15,494 nt of DNA from Candidatus Sodaliphilus fimicaballi. GTDB taxonomy: Bacteria > Bacteroidota > Bacteroidia > Bacteroidales > Muribaculaceae. The translations under genes were made by a program, and so were the position numbers. This document shows, piece by piece, positions 1 to 7,988 of the stretch. The notes below the pieces were generated by a model. The model saw only the letters and a program-made list of their open reading frames with translations. It searched no databases and was not told the DNA's origin. The stretch lies in assembly GCA_018065165.1 (NCBI GenBank), contig JAGHTV010000021.1, forward strand, positions 1 through 15,494, written 5' to 3'. The stretch's first letter is position 1. Every line of letters begins with the position of its first letter.

Positions 1-25
1 ATATTAATCAATAAATAATAATTTG

Positions 26-3000
26 ATGGAGACAAAATGTAAATCAAAAGCTATGAGCAGTTTAAAGCGTATCATGCTTTCTTTGCTGTTCATTTTGACT
101 CTTCCGGTTTTTGCATATGCGCAAAAAATCGTTAGTGGAGTTGTTAGCGATGGACAAGGTGAACCATTGGTTGGCGTTACTGTTCAACTCATGGGTACTC
201 AAAAGAGTACATCAACCGACATCGATGGTAAATTTAGCATTCAGGCAAAGGAAGGCGACAAGCTTAAATTCTCTTATATTGGCATGACTGCCATGGAGAA
301 GCGAGTAAGTGGCTCGGCTGCGATGAATGTTGTCATGCAAGAATCTAATAAAGAACTCGAAGAGGTTGTGGTAGTAGGTTATGGTACACAAAAGAAGGTG
401 AGTGTAACCGGTTCTATCGTAGCCGTTGATGGTAAGAAACTCGAATCCCTGCCTACTGACAACCTGTCAAACATGCTCGCTGGTCGTCTGCCCGGTCTCA
501 TCGCTATGCAGCACAATGGTATGCCTGGCGAGGGTTCAACCATTTTGGTGCGTGGTTCAAGTACTACTTCATCGGGTGGTAATGCACCTATCTACATCGT
601 TGATGGCATCCAGCGCGATATGATTGATACACTGAGTCCCGATGAGATTGCCAACATCACTGTACTCAAGGATGCTGCCTCGGCTGCAATCTATGGTGTG
701 CAAGGTGGAAGCGGTGTTGTACTTATTACAACCAAGCAGGGTCTTGAGGGCAAGCCCCGCATTACCTTCAAAGCATCGGTTAGTTCTTCAAAGAACACAC
801 AATTCCCCGAGTTCCTCAATGCTCTTGACTACATGAACTGGCACAACAAGGCTCGTGAGCTCGACGGCCTCACTCCTCTTTATACTGATGACATCATGCT
901 TCAGGTAAAGAATCATGAGAATGGTTACGGCGAGACCGACTGGTTTGGCGAGGTGTTCAGTGGTAAGGGAATCTCTCAAGATTATAACATTACCACAAGC
1001 GGAGGTTCAAAAAATCTGAAATACTTTGTAAGCGGTGGTTACAACAAGAACGACGGTTCGGTTAAGAATCTGTCTTACCAGAAGTACTTCCTCCGTTCTA
1101 ACCTCGACTTCCGCCTGACCGACTGGTTGAAGATGAACGTTTCAGCATCAGGTTACCGCACCGAGTCAGATCGTCCTGCATCAGACGTTTCAAGTGGTAA
1201 CAGCGGTAGCTCAACCTCTGTATTCTGGCAGGCCACATTGTCTAAGCCTATTTTCCCCGTTATGTATGGCGACAAGTATTCAGTTCCCATCACATTGAAG
1301 GGTAACATGAACCCCATCGCTGCCCTCACCGAGAGTGGCTACAACCGTTCAAGAACTCACTGGCTTAGCTCATCGGTTAAGTTTGATATCAACATTCCTC
1401 AGGTTAAGGGACTTACAGCGTATGTACTCCTGGGTTATGACTACAAGACTACTCGTGGCAAAATATGGAAATTGCCATATACACTCAGCAAGTTCTCAAA
1501 TGGTTCTTACACTGAGGTGATTAATGGTGTTCAGCAGCGCTCAGCTCTTACTGAGAGTCACAGCGACTATGAGAAGTTGGGATTCCAACCCTCTATCCAG
1601 TATGAAAATACATTCAACGACGTACACTACCTGCGTGCACAGGTTGTTTATGACCAATTGCAGACATGGAGCACATCACTCCAGGCTGGTAAGATGAACT
1701 TTGACATGCTCGACATTCCCGAGCTGAGCCTTGGCTCTGACGAAGAGATTATTGCAGGTAGCGTTAAGGGCAGCAAGACGATGTTTGCCCGCAAGGGTGT
1801 TTTAACCCGTTTGAACTATGCTTATGACAACAAGTATCTCATTGAGGCTCTCGTACGTGCCGATGCATCGGTTAAGTTTGCCAATGACAACCGCTGGGGT
1901 TACTTCCCCGCAGTATCTCTGGGTTGGAGACTTTCAGAGGAATCATTCATGGAAAATACTCGTGACTGGCTCACCAACCTCAAGCTGCGCGCATCATTTG
2001 GTATCACAGGTAATGACCGCATCAGCGACTGGCTGTATATGCGCTCAATTGCTCTGAGCAAGAATGCTTATGTTATCAACGGTCAGTTGGGAAACGCTCT
2101 GGTAACAGGCTCAGTGCCCAGCTATGACATCTCATGGGAGAAGCAACGTACAACCAACGTAGGTTTTGACATGCAACTGTTCAACGGCAAGCTCTACACT
2201 GAGTTTGACTACTACTACAAGTATTCATGGGACATCTTGCAGAGCCTTAGCGCTTCAATGCCTCCCTCATTGGGTGGCAACTACCCCTCAATCATCAACA
2301 AGGGTAAGGTTGACAACCGTGGTTTTGAGTTGATTTTAGGTCACCGCAACAAGGTGGGTAAGGACTTCTCTTATGACGTATCGGCAAACATCGCCTACAA
2401 CAAGAACCGCATTCTCCAGTTCAACGATGCAGTAAATATCCCCGACTACCAGAAGAAGACAGGTCATTGCATTGGCTCGATTGTAGGTTTGGTAGCCGAC
2501 GGTCTGTACAAGGACGAAGCAGATCTCGCTAACAGTCCCAAGTATCGTGGCGATGCCAAGGTGGGTGATATTAAGTATAAGGACCTTAACGGCGACGGTG
2601 TAATTGACCTCGTTAACGATGCAACAATCATCAGCGACGGTACAGTGCCCAAGTGGAACTATGCACTTAATATGAACGCTCAATACAAGTGGGTTGACTT
2701 GACACTCTTCTTCCAGGGTGCTGCCGACTATGAAATCGCCCTCCAGGGTTTCTATGGTTCAGGTGCTCAGTCAACAACCAATTTCACCAAGCCCTTTGCT
2801 GCCGATGGTAATACTCCTTACTTCCTGGTTGAGAACAGCTGGACTCCTGAGAACCCCAATGCCGAGTTCCCCCGTCTGACTACTCGCACAGCAATCAACC
2901 AAAATGCAGTATCTTCTACATTCTGGTTGCGCAAGGGTAACTACATTCGCCTCAAAAACCTCCAACTGGGTGTCAACATCCCCAAGGACATAGTTTCTAA

Positions 3001-3160
3001 GGCTAAAATCGAGGCTCTGCGTGTTTACTTCTCAGCTTCTAACGTGTTTACACTGTCAAAACTCAACAAGTATGGCTTTGACCCCGAGGCTCCTACAGTA
3101 AACAATGGTTATTATCCTCAACAGCGAGTTCTCTCATTTGGTATTAATTTAACACTTTAA
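26..3160 (+). CDS. SusC/RagA-family TonB-dependent outer-membrane glycan transporter
   Basis: This is the outer-membrane beta-barrel that imports oligosaccharides into the periplasm using TonB energy, working with the SusD-like lipoprotein encoded 7 nt downstream. Numbering from ATG 26, it has a Sec signal ending AYA|Q near residue 32, then a carboxypeptidase-D-regulatory-like domain (about 33-105). A TonB-box-like segment rich in Glu and Val (EEVVVVGYG, about 112-120) follows, then a plug domain containing the family hallmark LKDAASAAIYG, then a long barrel ending in an aromatic/hydrophobic strand (SFGINLTL). A DxNxDG calcium-loop-like motif lies at about 853-861, as is common in this family. 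The length of about 1044 aa is normal. The start is ambiguous: TTG 23, ATG 26 and ATG 53 are in frame. ATG 53 gives the most compact signal peptide, and ATG 26 is reported as the longest ATG start. The promoter probably lies upstream of the window. Confidence 0.96.
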   Translation: METKCKSKAMSSLKRIMLSLLFILTLPVFAYAQKIVSGVVSDGQGEPLVGVTVQLMGTQKSTSTDIDGKFSIQAKEGDKLKFSYIGMTAMEKRVSGSAAMNVVMQESNKELEEVVVVGYGTQKKVSVTGSIVAVDGKKLESLPTDNLSNMLAGRLPGLIAMQHNGMPGEGSTILVRGSSTTSSGGNAPIYIVDGIQRDMIDTLSPDEIANITVLKDAASAAIYGVQGGSGVVLITTKQGLEGKPRITFKASVSSSKNTQFPEFLNALDYMNWHNKARELDGLTPLYTDDIMLQVKNHENGYGETDWFGEVFSGKGISQDYNITTSGGSKNLKYFVSGGYNKNDGSVKNLSYQKYFLRSNLDFRLTDWLKMNVSASGYRTESDRPASDVSSGNSGSSTSVFWQATLSKPIFPVMYGDKYSVPITLKGNMNPIAALTESGYNRSRTHWLSSSVKFDINIPQVKGLTAYVLLGYDYKTTRGKIWKLPYTLSKFSNGSYTEVINGVQQRSALTESHSDYEKLGFQPSIQYENTFNDVHYLRAQVVYDQLQTWSTSLQAGKMNFDMLDIPELSLGSDEEIIAGSVKGSKTMFARKGVLTRLNYAYDNKYLIEALVRADASVKFANDNRWGYFPAVSLGWRLSEESFMENTRDWLTNLKLRASFGITGNDRISDWLYMRSIALSKNAYVINGQLGNALVTGSVPSYDISWEKQRTTNVGFDMQLFNGKLYTEFDYYYKYSWDILQSLSASMPPSLGGNYPSIINKGKVDNRGFELILGHRNKVGKDFSYDVSANIAYNKNRILQFNDAVNIPDYQKKTGHCIGSIVGLVADGLYKDEADLANSPKYRGDAKVGDIKYKDLNGDGVIDLVNDATIISDGTVPKWNYALNMNAQYKWVDLTLFFQGAADYEIALQGFYGSGAQSTTNFTKPFAADGNTPYFLVENSWTPENPNAEFPRLTTRTAINQNAVSSTFWLRKGNYIRLKNLQLGVNIPKDIVSKAKIEALRVYFSASNVFTLSKLNKYGFDPEAPTVNNGYYPQQRVLSFGINLTL

Positions 3161-3167
3161 TGCAGCT

Positions 3168-4808
3168 ATGAAAACAATGAATAAAATAGTTCTTGGTCTT
3201 GCCCTCGCTATGGGTATCAGTTCATGCAATGTGATGGATTTTGACCCCAATGACCGTTACAGTGAAGCCGTAGCATGGTCAAACAAGCAAAACATAGAAA
3301 GCTACCTTACCGGTTTCTATTCAACTGCCGAGGTTTATGGAACATTTGGTAGCAGAGCATTTGGTACAGCTGCCTTCAATACTGATGGTTTGACCTGGAT
3401 GCTCAAGTACTCGAGCGACGTTGCAGGTTATGGTACCCCCAACCTGGTGCTCTTTGTAGAAAACCAAATCACATCGGCATCAAACGTGCTTTCATATTGG
3501 AGCGACTGCTATAGCCGCATACGTAAAATCAATGAGTTCCTCGATGGTATCGACAACAAGTGCACAATTCTCAACGAGACAGAGAAAGAGGCTTACAAGG
3601 CCGAGGCAAGATTCTTCAGAGGTTATCTGTACTTCTTGCTTACACGTGCCCACAAGCAGGTAATCCTGTATGATGCACTTGGCGACTGGAAAAATAGCGC
3701 TAAGGCAACCAGCACCGAGGCTGAGTGCTGGAAGTTTGTCAAGGAAGACCTTACTTATGCTTATGATCACCTTACTGAAGGCAAGCGCACTGATGGCCGC
3801 GTAGATAAGGCTACAGCTGCTGCAATGCTCTCACGCGCCATGCTTTATGCTCAAGATTGGGAGGCTGTTAAGGATGCCTGCGAGAAGGTTATTGAACTTA
3901 AGTTCTCTTTAGACCCCAATTATGCAGCAGTCTTTACTCACCATGCAGGAAGCCGCAGTGTTGAGACAATCTTCCAGGTTGACTACATGAACGAGAACTA
4001 CTGTCACACTTATGATAGCCGCAACTGTCCCTCGGGCGACGATGCTAATGCAATCGCATGGTGCCCTGGCCCCACACAGGAGATGGTTGAGCACTATGAG
4101 AAGGCCGACGGTTCTTATGTTGACTGGAAATCGGTTAAGGCTACTGATGACCTTCCTGCAATATATCAGTCACTGGAGCCACGATTCCAGGCATCGGTAC
4201 TTTACAACGGTGCTACATGGAAGGGTCGCAAGATTGAGACATTTGTAGGTGGTAAGGACGGCTATGCAACTTATGGCAACATTGGCGTTCCCAAGACAAC
4301 CGTAACTGGTTACTATGTAAAGAAGATGCTTGAAGAGCAGAACAAAGCCATCACAACATCAAATAGCACACAAAGTTTCGTTATGATACGCTATGCCGAG
4401 GTACTGCTCAACTATGCCGAGGCACTCGTGATGTCATCAACTCCCAATGTGCGTCTTGCAATGGACCAGGTAAACAACATTCGCAACCGCGTGGGACTGC
4501 CCCCTGTAGAAGCAGCTAATGCAACCGAGGCTATGGAACGCATTAAGCACGAGCGTGAAATCGAGCTGGCATTTGAAGGTTTCCATTACTGGGACCTCAA
4601 GCGCTGGAAAGATGCTCGTAGCAAACTCAATGGTGTTCAGTTCCATGGCATTAAAATCAGCAAGACAGGTACAGGTACAACCTTTGAGCTGGAGTCGTGC
4701 GATGCTAACCAAAATCGCATCTTCCCCGAGAAGTATTATAGCCTGCCTATTCCTGACACCGAACTTACCAACAATCCATTGTGTGTGCAACTTAACGAAT
4801 GGAAATAA
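3168..4808 (+). CDS. SusD/RagB-family surface glycan-binding lipoprotein
   Basis: This is the lid-like partner of the SusC transporter. It sits on the outer leaflet of the outer membrane and helps capture the glycan. The N-terminus is a lipoprotein signal with Cys20 after GISS, followed by an acidic stretch (NVMDFDPND) that is compatible with surface export in Bacteroidota. Family motifs are visible: FRGYLYFLL (about 150), helical TPR-like segments, the C-terminal region NIRNRVGLP, then EREIELAFEG with DLKRW (about 463-478), and an ending with LPIPDTEL before NNP. The length of 546 aa is typical. It starts 7 nt after the susC-like stop, so the two are almost certainly cotranscribed. A second in-frame ATG three codons in (3177) is an alternative start. 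The sequence does not show which sugar is bound. Confidence 0.96.
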   Translation: MKTMNKIVLGLALAMGISSCNVMDFDPNDRYSEAVAWSNKQNIESYLTGFYSTAEVYGTFGSRAFGTAAFNTDGLTWMLKYSSDVAGYGTPNLVLFVENQITSASNVLSYWSDCYSRIRKINEFLDGIDNKCTILNETEKEAYKAEARFFRGYLYFLLTRAHKQVILYDALGDWKNSAKATSTEAECWKFVKEDLTYAYDHLTEGKRTDGRVDKATAAAMLSRAMLYAQDWEAVKDACEKVIELKFSLDPNYAAVFTHHAGSRSVETIFQVDYMNENYCHTYDSRNCPSGDDANAIAWCPGPTQEMVEHYEKADGSYVDWKSVKATDDLPAIYQSLEPRFQASVLYNGATWKGRKIETFVGGKDGYATYGNIGVPKTTVTGYYVKKMLEEQNKAITTSNSTQSFVMIRYAEVLLNYAEALVMSSTPNVRLAMDQVNNIRNRVGLPPVEAANATEAMERIKHEREIELAFEGFHYWDLKRWKDARSKLNGVQFHGIKISKTGTGTTFELESCDANQNRIFPEKYYSLPIPDTELTNNPLCVQLNEWK

Positions 4809-4811
4809 AAA

Positions 4812-6530
4812 ATGACAGTCATGAAAAAGATAAATATATTTAATTCAATTGCCGGTATTCTGGCAATCACGTTGGCAACGACTGCATGTGCCGACATCGA
4901 ATATCCCGAACACAGCAAGGCAAGCGCCCTGCAGCAAATCTACATGAGTGTAAGCGTTCCTCAGGTAGACAAGAGCAAGGTCGTTTACGAATCAGTGTAT
5001 GGTGTGATTGATGAGAACAACCACAAGGTAACATTTGAGGTTCCTTACAACATGTCTGAGGTTCTCGATGATGTGACCGATTTGACTCACACATTCCTTG
5101 TAGCAAGTGTTCCTGTGAGCTCTGTGATTACTCCGGGTTTAGGTGGCGTTCATGACATGACCAACCCCCTTAATATCACAGTAACTGCTGCCGATGGCTC
5201 TAAGAGCTATTACACACTTGAAGCCAAGCTCAAGAAAAGCGATAAGGCCAGCATTACATCGTTTAGCTTTACTATTGGTGACAATGTGTTTACCGGTGTA
5301 CCCGACGAGGCTACTCACAAGGTAACATACTTTGTTGCTACTCCCGAACTGGCTGACCTCATTGCAAAAAATCCTGTGATTCCCAATATTGAGGTATCTC
5401 CACGTGCAACTATTCTCAATGATTTGAGCCAGCCCATTGACTTCTCAAAGGATGTCGTTATCAAGGTTCAAGCTCAAGATGGTACAGTTGTTGACTGGAC
5501 AATCGCTCAATCAGAGCCTCAGATTCTCGATTACGGCTTTGGTTATACTCGTAAGAAATATGTCCTCTCGTCCGACGCTCTGGGTATAACTGGTGACCTG
5601 AACATCCGCTCAATGACAGTTACTAACAACTACCTGGTAATGCATGACCGTTACTTCAAGTTCAAACTTTATGACAAGGAGACAGGCAACTATGTGGGCG
5701 AGGCAGGTTATCCCGCCGACCTTAGCGACACCAATAAGGCTAACTCGATGTATATCGATAAGGATGCTGCCGGTAAGCTTGTTGCAGGCTCATTCACAAG
5801 CTGGACTACAGGTTCTAACTTTGTTCTTTATTACTATCACGACGGTGAGACTGTAGCTCCCAAGCGCATCCTTCAAGTTGCTGGCCTTGGCGACTGCGGC
5901 CGCAAGTTTACAGTATGTGGTAACCTCACAAGTGGCACTGCATTTGTATATGCAACCAAGGGTAAGGGAAATCTCGTATATCGTTTCCGCTTTATCGATG
6001 GTGAGTATAAAGACATGGCTACAATCACTATCAAGGAGCCAAATGCTGCATTCACTTACATGTGTACTCCCATTGCATTAAGCAATACTGCCGATTCTGA
6101 ATTTATCCTTGTCGACCAGCAGGCAACTGGCGTGGGTAGTGTAAGCAAGCACAAGGCTGACGGTACAATGGTCGCTCAGATGGCCGACGACGCTAAGTGC
6201 CAGAGTGGTGGTATCACTGCCGATGGTAAAGTGTTTACATTCAATGGTGCAACCTACCTGATGTACATCGATGCTAACTCTAACTCAACACTGGGCTGCT
6301 TACGCATCTATGACATTACAAGTGCCGATAACTTCTCAATGGGCGCAAGCCATCCCAACTTTGGCAAGTTCTTGGTATTCAAGAGCGACGACATGTCATC
6401 AACTACTAATGGCAACGGTACAGCTGCGGTTGCCTATGACATCGCTCCCGATGGCCAGACTTGCGACGTCTATATGATGTTAACAAGTGGTGGCGTGATG
6501 AAATATCAATTAACAAAAATTGCACTCTAA
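4812..6530 (+). CDS. DUF5018-type SusE-position surface glycan-binding lipoprotein
   Basis: This is a probable surface glycan-binding protein in the SusE/F position of the PUL. The signal carries a lipobox LATTAC (Cys26 from ATG 4812, Cys23 from ATG 4821), followed by acidic residues (ADIEYPE) that suit surface display. Two beta-rich repeats follow. The first, about 35-138, contains VTFEVPY and ends in a DGS-YYTLEAKL strand. The second, about 142-237, has SITSFSF, HKVTYFV, ISP-like EVSPRATI, PIDFSKDV and a closing DGTVVDWTI. This is the pattern of the DUF5018 domain. The remaining 330 or so residues are repeated short beta segments resembling a beta-propeller (NYLVMHDRYFKFKLYD, GKLVAGSFTSW, TAFVYATKGKGNLVYRFRF). 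No catalytic signature is seen. The gene begins 3 nt after the susD-like stop and ends just before a terminator hairpin. ATG 4821 (MKK) is the more signal-like start. The fold assignment of the C-terminal half is inference. Confidence 0.82.
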   Translation: MTVMKKINIFNSIAGILAITLATTACADIEYPEHSKASALQQIYMSVSVPQVDKSKVVYESVYGVIDENNHKVTFEVPYNMSEVLDDVTDLTHTFLVASVPVSSVITPGLGGVHDMTNPLNITVTAADGSKSYYTLEAKLKKSDKASITSFSFTIGDNVFTGVPDEATHKVTYFVATPELADLIAKNPVIPNIEVSPRATILNDLSQPIDFSKDVVIKVQAQDGTVVDWTIAQSEPQILDYGFGYTRKKYVLSSDALGITGDLNIRSMTVTNNYLVMHDRYFKFKLYDKETGNYVGEAGYPADLSDTNKANSMYIDKDAAGKLVAGSFTSWTTGSNFVLYYYHDGETVAPKRILQVAGLGDCGRKFTVCGNLTSGTAFVYATKGKGNLVYRFRFIDGEYKDMATITIKEPNAAFTYMCTPIALSNTADSEFILVDQQATGVGSVSKHKADGTMVAQMADDAKCQSGGITADGKVFTFNGATYLMYIDANSNSTLGCLRIYDITSADNFSMGASHPNFGKFLVFKSDDMSSTTNGNGTAAVAYDIAPDGQTCDVYMMLTSGGVMKYQLTKIAL

Positions 6531-6542
6531 TTAATTGCATAT

Positions 6543-6580
6543 ATGGGCAAGGTATTGTAACCTTACCTTGCCCATTTTTT
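6543..6580 (+). terminator. Rho-independent terminator or attenuator inside the PUL
   Basis: A perfect 12-bp inverted repeat, ATGGGCAAGGTA at 6543-6554 paired with its complement at 6564-6575, closes a 9-nt loop. A run of six T (6575-6580) follows directly, overlapping the last stem base. This is the standard layout of an intrinsic terminator. It lies 12 nt after the stop of the SusE-position gene and about 17 nt before the ATG of the next gene on the same strand. It may end most transcripts after the binding/transport trio, with readthrough or a secondary promoter serving the downstream enzymes. Confidence 0.85.
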
Positions 6581-6597
6581 CGTTATAATCACACAAG

Positions 6598-7977
6598 ATG
6601 AAACACAGTTCTTTAATACAATTAATTGCAGCGGTTACAATACTGCTCGTATCGTGCGGAGGTGAAAAGGGGCATAACGACTGGCCCACTCCTGACCCTA
6701 CCCCCGACCCCACTCCCACTATGACCGAGAAACCTCGTTATATATGGGTAGATGCTGCCGCCAACTTTCCCGAGTTCGCCAATAGTAAGGAGAATATTTC
6801 CCGCGACTTGGCTAATGCTAAGAATGCCGGCTTTACCGATATCGTAGTAGATGTGCGCCCAACAACAGGCGACGTGCTATTCAAAACTTCACAAGTCGAC
6901 GAGGTGCAGTATCTATATGCTTGGGTCAATGGCGTGTACTCTAAGGTCGACCGTACAGCCACCTGGGATTACTTGCAGGCATTTATCGATGAAGGTCACA
7001 AGTTGGGTCTTAAAATCCATGCAGGTATCAACACCTTTGTCGGTGGTCGTTACGTGAAGGGTATTGGTATGGGACTATTTTATCGCAATGCCGAGAAAGC
7101 CAAGAATTGGGCTACTGTACTTAATGCAGAAGGAGGACTGCGTAGCATCATGGACGACAACTCTAATACTGAGAAATTCATGAATCCCGCCAATCCCGAG
7201 GTGCAAGAGTTTCTATGCGGAATTCTTAAGGATTTGGCAAAATACAACGTAGACGGCATTGTGCTTGACCGCGGTCGCTATTGTGGCTTACAGGGCGATT
7301 TCTCTGATTTGTCACGAAGCGAGTTTGAAGCCTTTGTTGGCGCAAAGGTCAAGAACTTTCCCAGCGACATCCTTGCTCCAGGCACAACCAAGCTTCCAGC
7401 TACATATCCCCCGTTCATGACCAAGTGGCTTGAGTTCCGTGTCAAGACAATATGCGAGTTTATGAAGAAGGCTCGAGAAGCGGTAAAATCGGTTAACAGT
7501 ACTATCAAGTTTGGTGTATACGTTGGTGGATGGTACTCTACATATTATGATGTAGGCGTAAACTGGGCCGACAACGTCTATGACCCGTCGGCACAGTATA
7601 AATGGGCTACGAGTACATACAAGAACTATGGTTATGCCGGTTACATGGATCACATGCTCATTGGTGCCTATGCAAGCCCCAAGAATATTAACGGCACAGG
7701 TGAGTGGACGATGGAGGGATTCTGCCTCCAGGCTAAGGCTAAGACTAAAAACGGTTGCAAACTCGTAGTCGGAGGCCCCGACGTAGGCAACTGGGATTCA
7801 AGCAATACTGTGAGCCAGGATGATAAGAATGCAGCGGTTACCAAGTCGGTAATGGCATGTATTAACGCTTGCGATGGTTACTTCCTGTTTGACATGGTAC
7901 ACCTGCGTCAAGCTTCGCAATGGAGCTATGTCAAAGCTGGTATTGATGCCTATCTGGAATCAATTAAGAAAAAATAA
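6598..7977 (+). CDS. GHL10-like TIM-barrel putative glycoside hydrolase, lipoprotein
   Basis: This is a predicted lipid-anchored glycosidase-like protein of 459 aa. The signal ends in LLVSC (Cys20), followed by a Pro-Thr-Asp linker (about 29-42). The rest reads as a (beta/alpha)8 barrel of the glycosyl-hydrolase-like 10 type (DUF187/alpha-amylase-like superfamily). IWVDAAANF is beta-1. DIVVDVRPTTGDVLF (about 80-96) is the counterpart of the family's QVRPxGDAlY. KIHAGINTF is beta-3, NPANPEVQEF precedes beta-4, and VDGIVLDRGRY (218-228) is beta-4 with Asp224 as a candidate catalytic acid. GGWYSTYYDVGVNWA (310-324) and FLFDMVHL (429-436, Asp432 and His435) follow. The adjacent gene is a clear paralog. 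The N-terminal lipid anchor and flexible linker suggest cell-surface display, but the first residues after the Cys (GGEK) are not a strong surface signal. The substrate is unknown. Confidence 0.8.
   Translation: MKHSSLIQLIAAVTILLVSCGGEKGHNDWPTPDPTPDPTPTMTEKPRYIWVDAAANFPEFANSKENISRDLANAKNAGFTDIVVDVRPTTGDVLFKTSQVDEVQYLYAWVNGVYSKVDRTATWDYLQAFIDEGHKLGLKIHAGINTFVGGRYVKGIGMGLFYRNAEKAKNWATVLNAEGGLRSIMDDNSNTEKFMNPANPEVQEFLCGILKDLAKYNVDGIVLDRGRYCGLQGDFSDLSRSEFEAFVGAKVKNFPSDILAPGTTKLPATYPPFMTKWLEFRVKTICEFMKKAREAVKSVNSTIKFGVYVGGWYSTYYDVGVNWADNVYDPSAQYKWATSTYKNYGYAGYMDHMLIGAYASPKNINGTGEWTMEGFCLQAKAKTKNGCKLVVGGPDVGNWDSSNTVSQDDKNAAVTKSVMACINACDGYFLFDMVHLRQASQWSYVKAGIDAYLESIKKK
6685..6720 (+). repeat. Pro/Thr/Asp low-complexity linker coding repeat
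   Basis: This C-rich stretch inside the lipoprotein gene encodes alternating PT and PD dipeptides (PTPDPTPDPTPT). It uses slightly different codons for each unit, so it is a protein-level repeat with imperfect DNA repetition. It forms an extended spacer between the lipidated Cys20 and the catalytic barrel, a common layout for surface-tethered Bacteroidota enzymes. The repeat number may vary between strains. Confidence 0.7.
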
Positions 7978-7988
7978 AACGACCGAAG

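Noticed and set aside
18..25. ATAATTTG near the SusC start, close to the Bacteroides -7 motif
   Set aside because: It lacks the leading TA of TAnnTTTG, lies directly against the start codon, and the -33 region would be outside the window.
2336..2683. 115-codon open frame antisense to the SusC-like gene
   Set aside because: It lies wholly inside a highly conserved coding region, and its translation has no recognisable domain or sensible composition; it is a shadow frame.
6584..6589. TATAAT hexamer just before the lipoprotein GHL10-like gene, resembling a sigma-70 -10 box
   Set aside because: It is only 8 nt from the ATG, has no suitable upstream element (the terminator stem occupies that space), and Bacteroidota use a different -7 consensus (TAnnTTTG).
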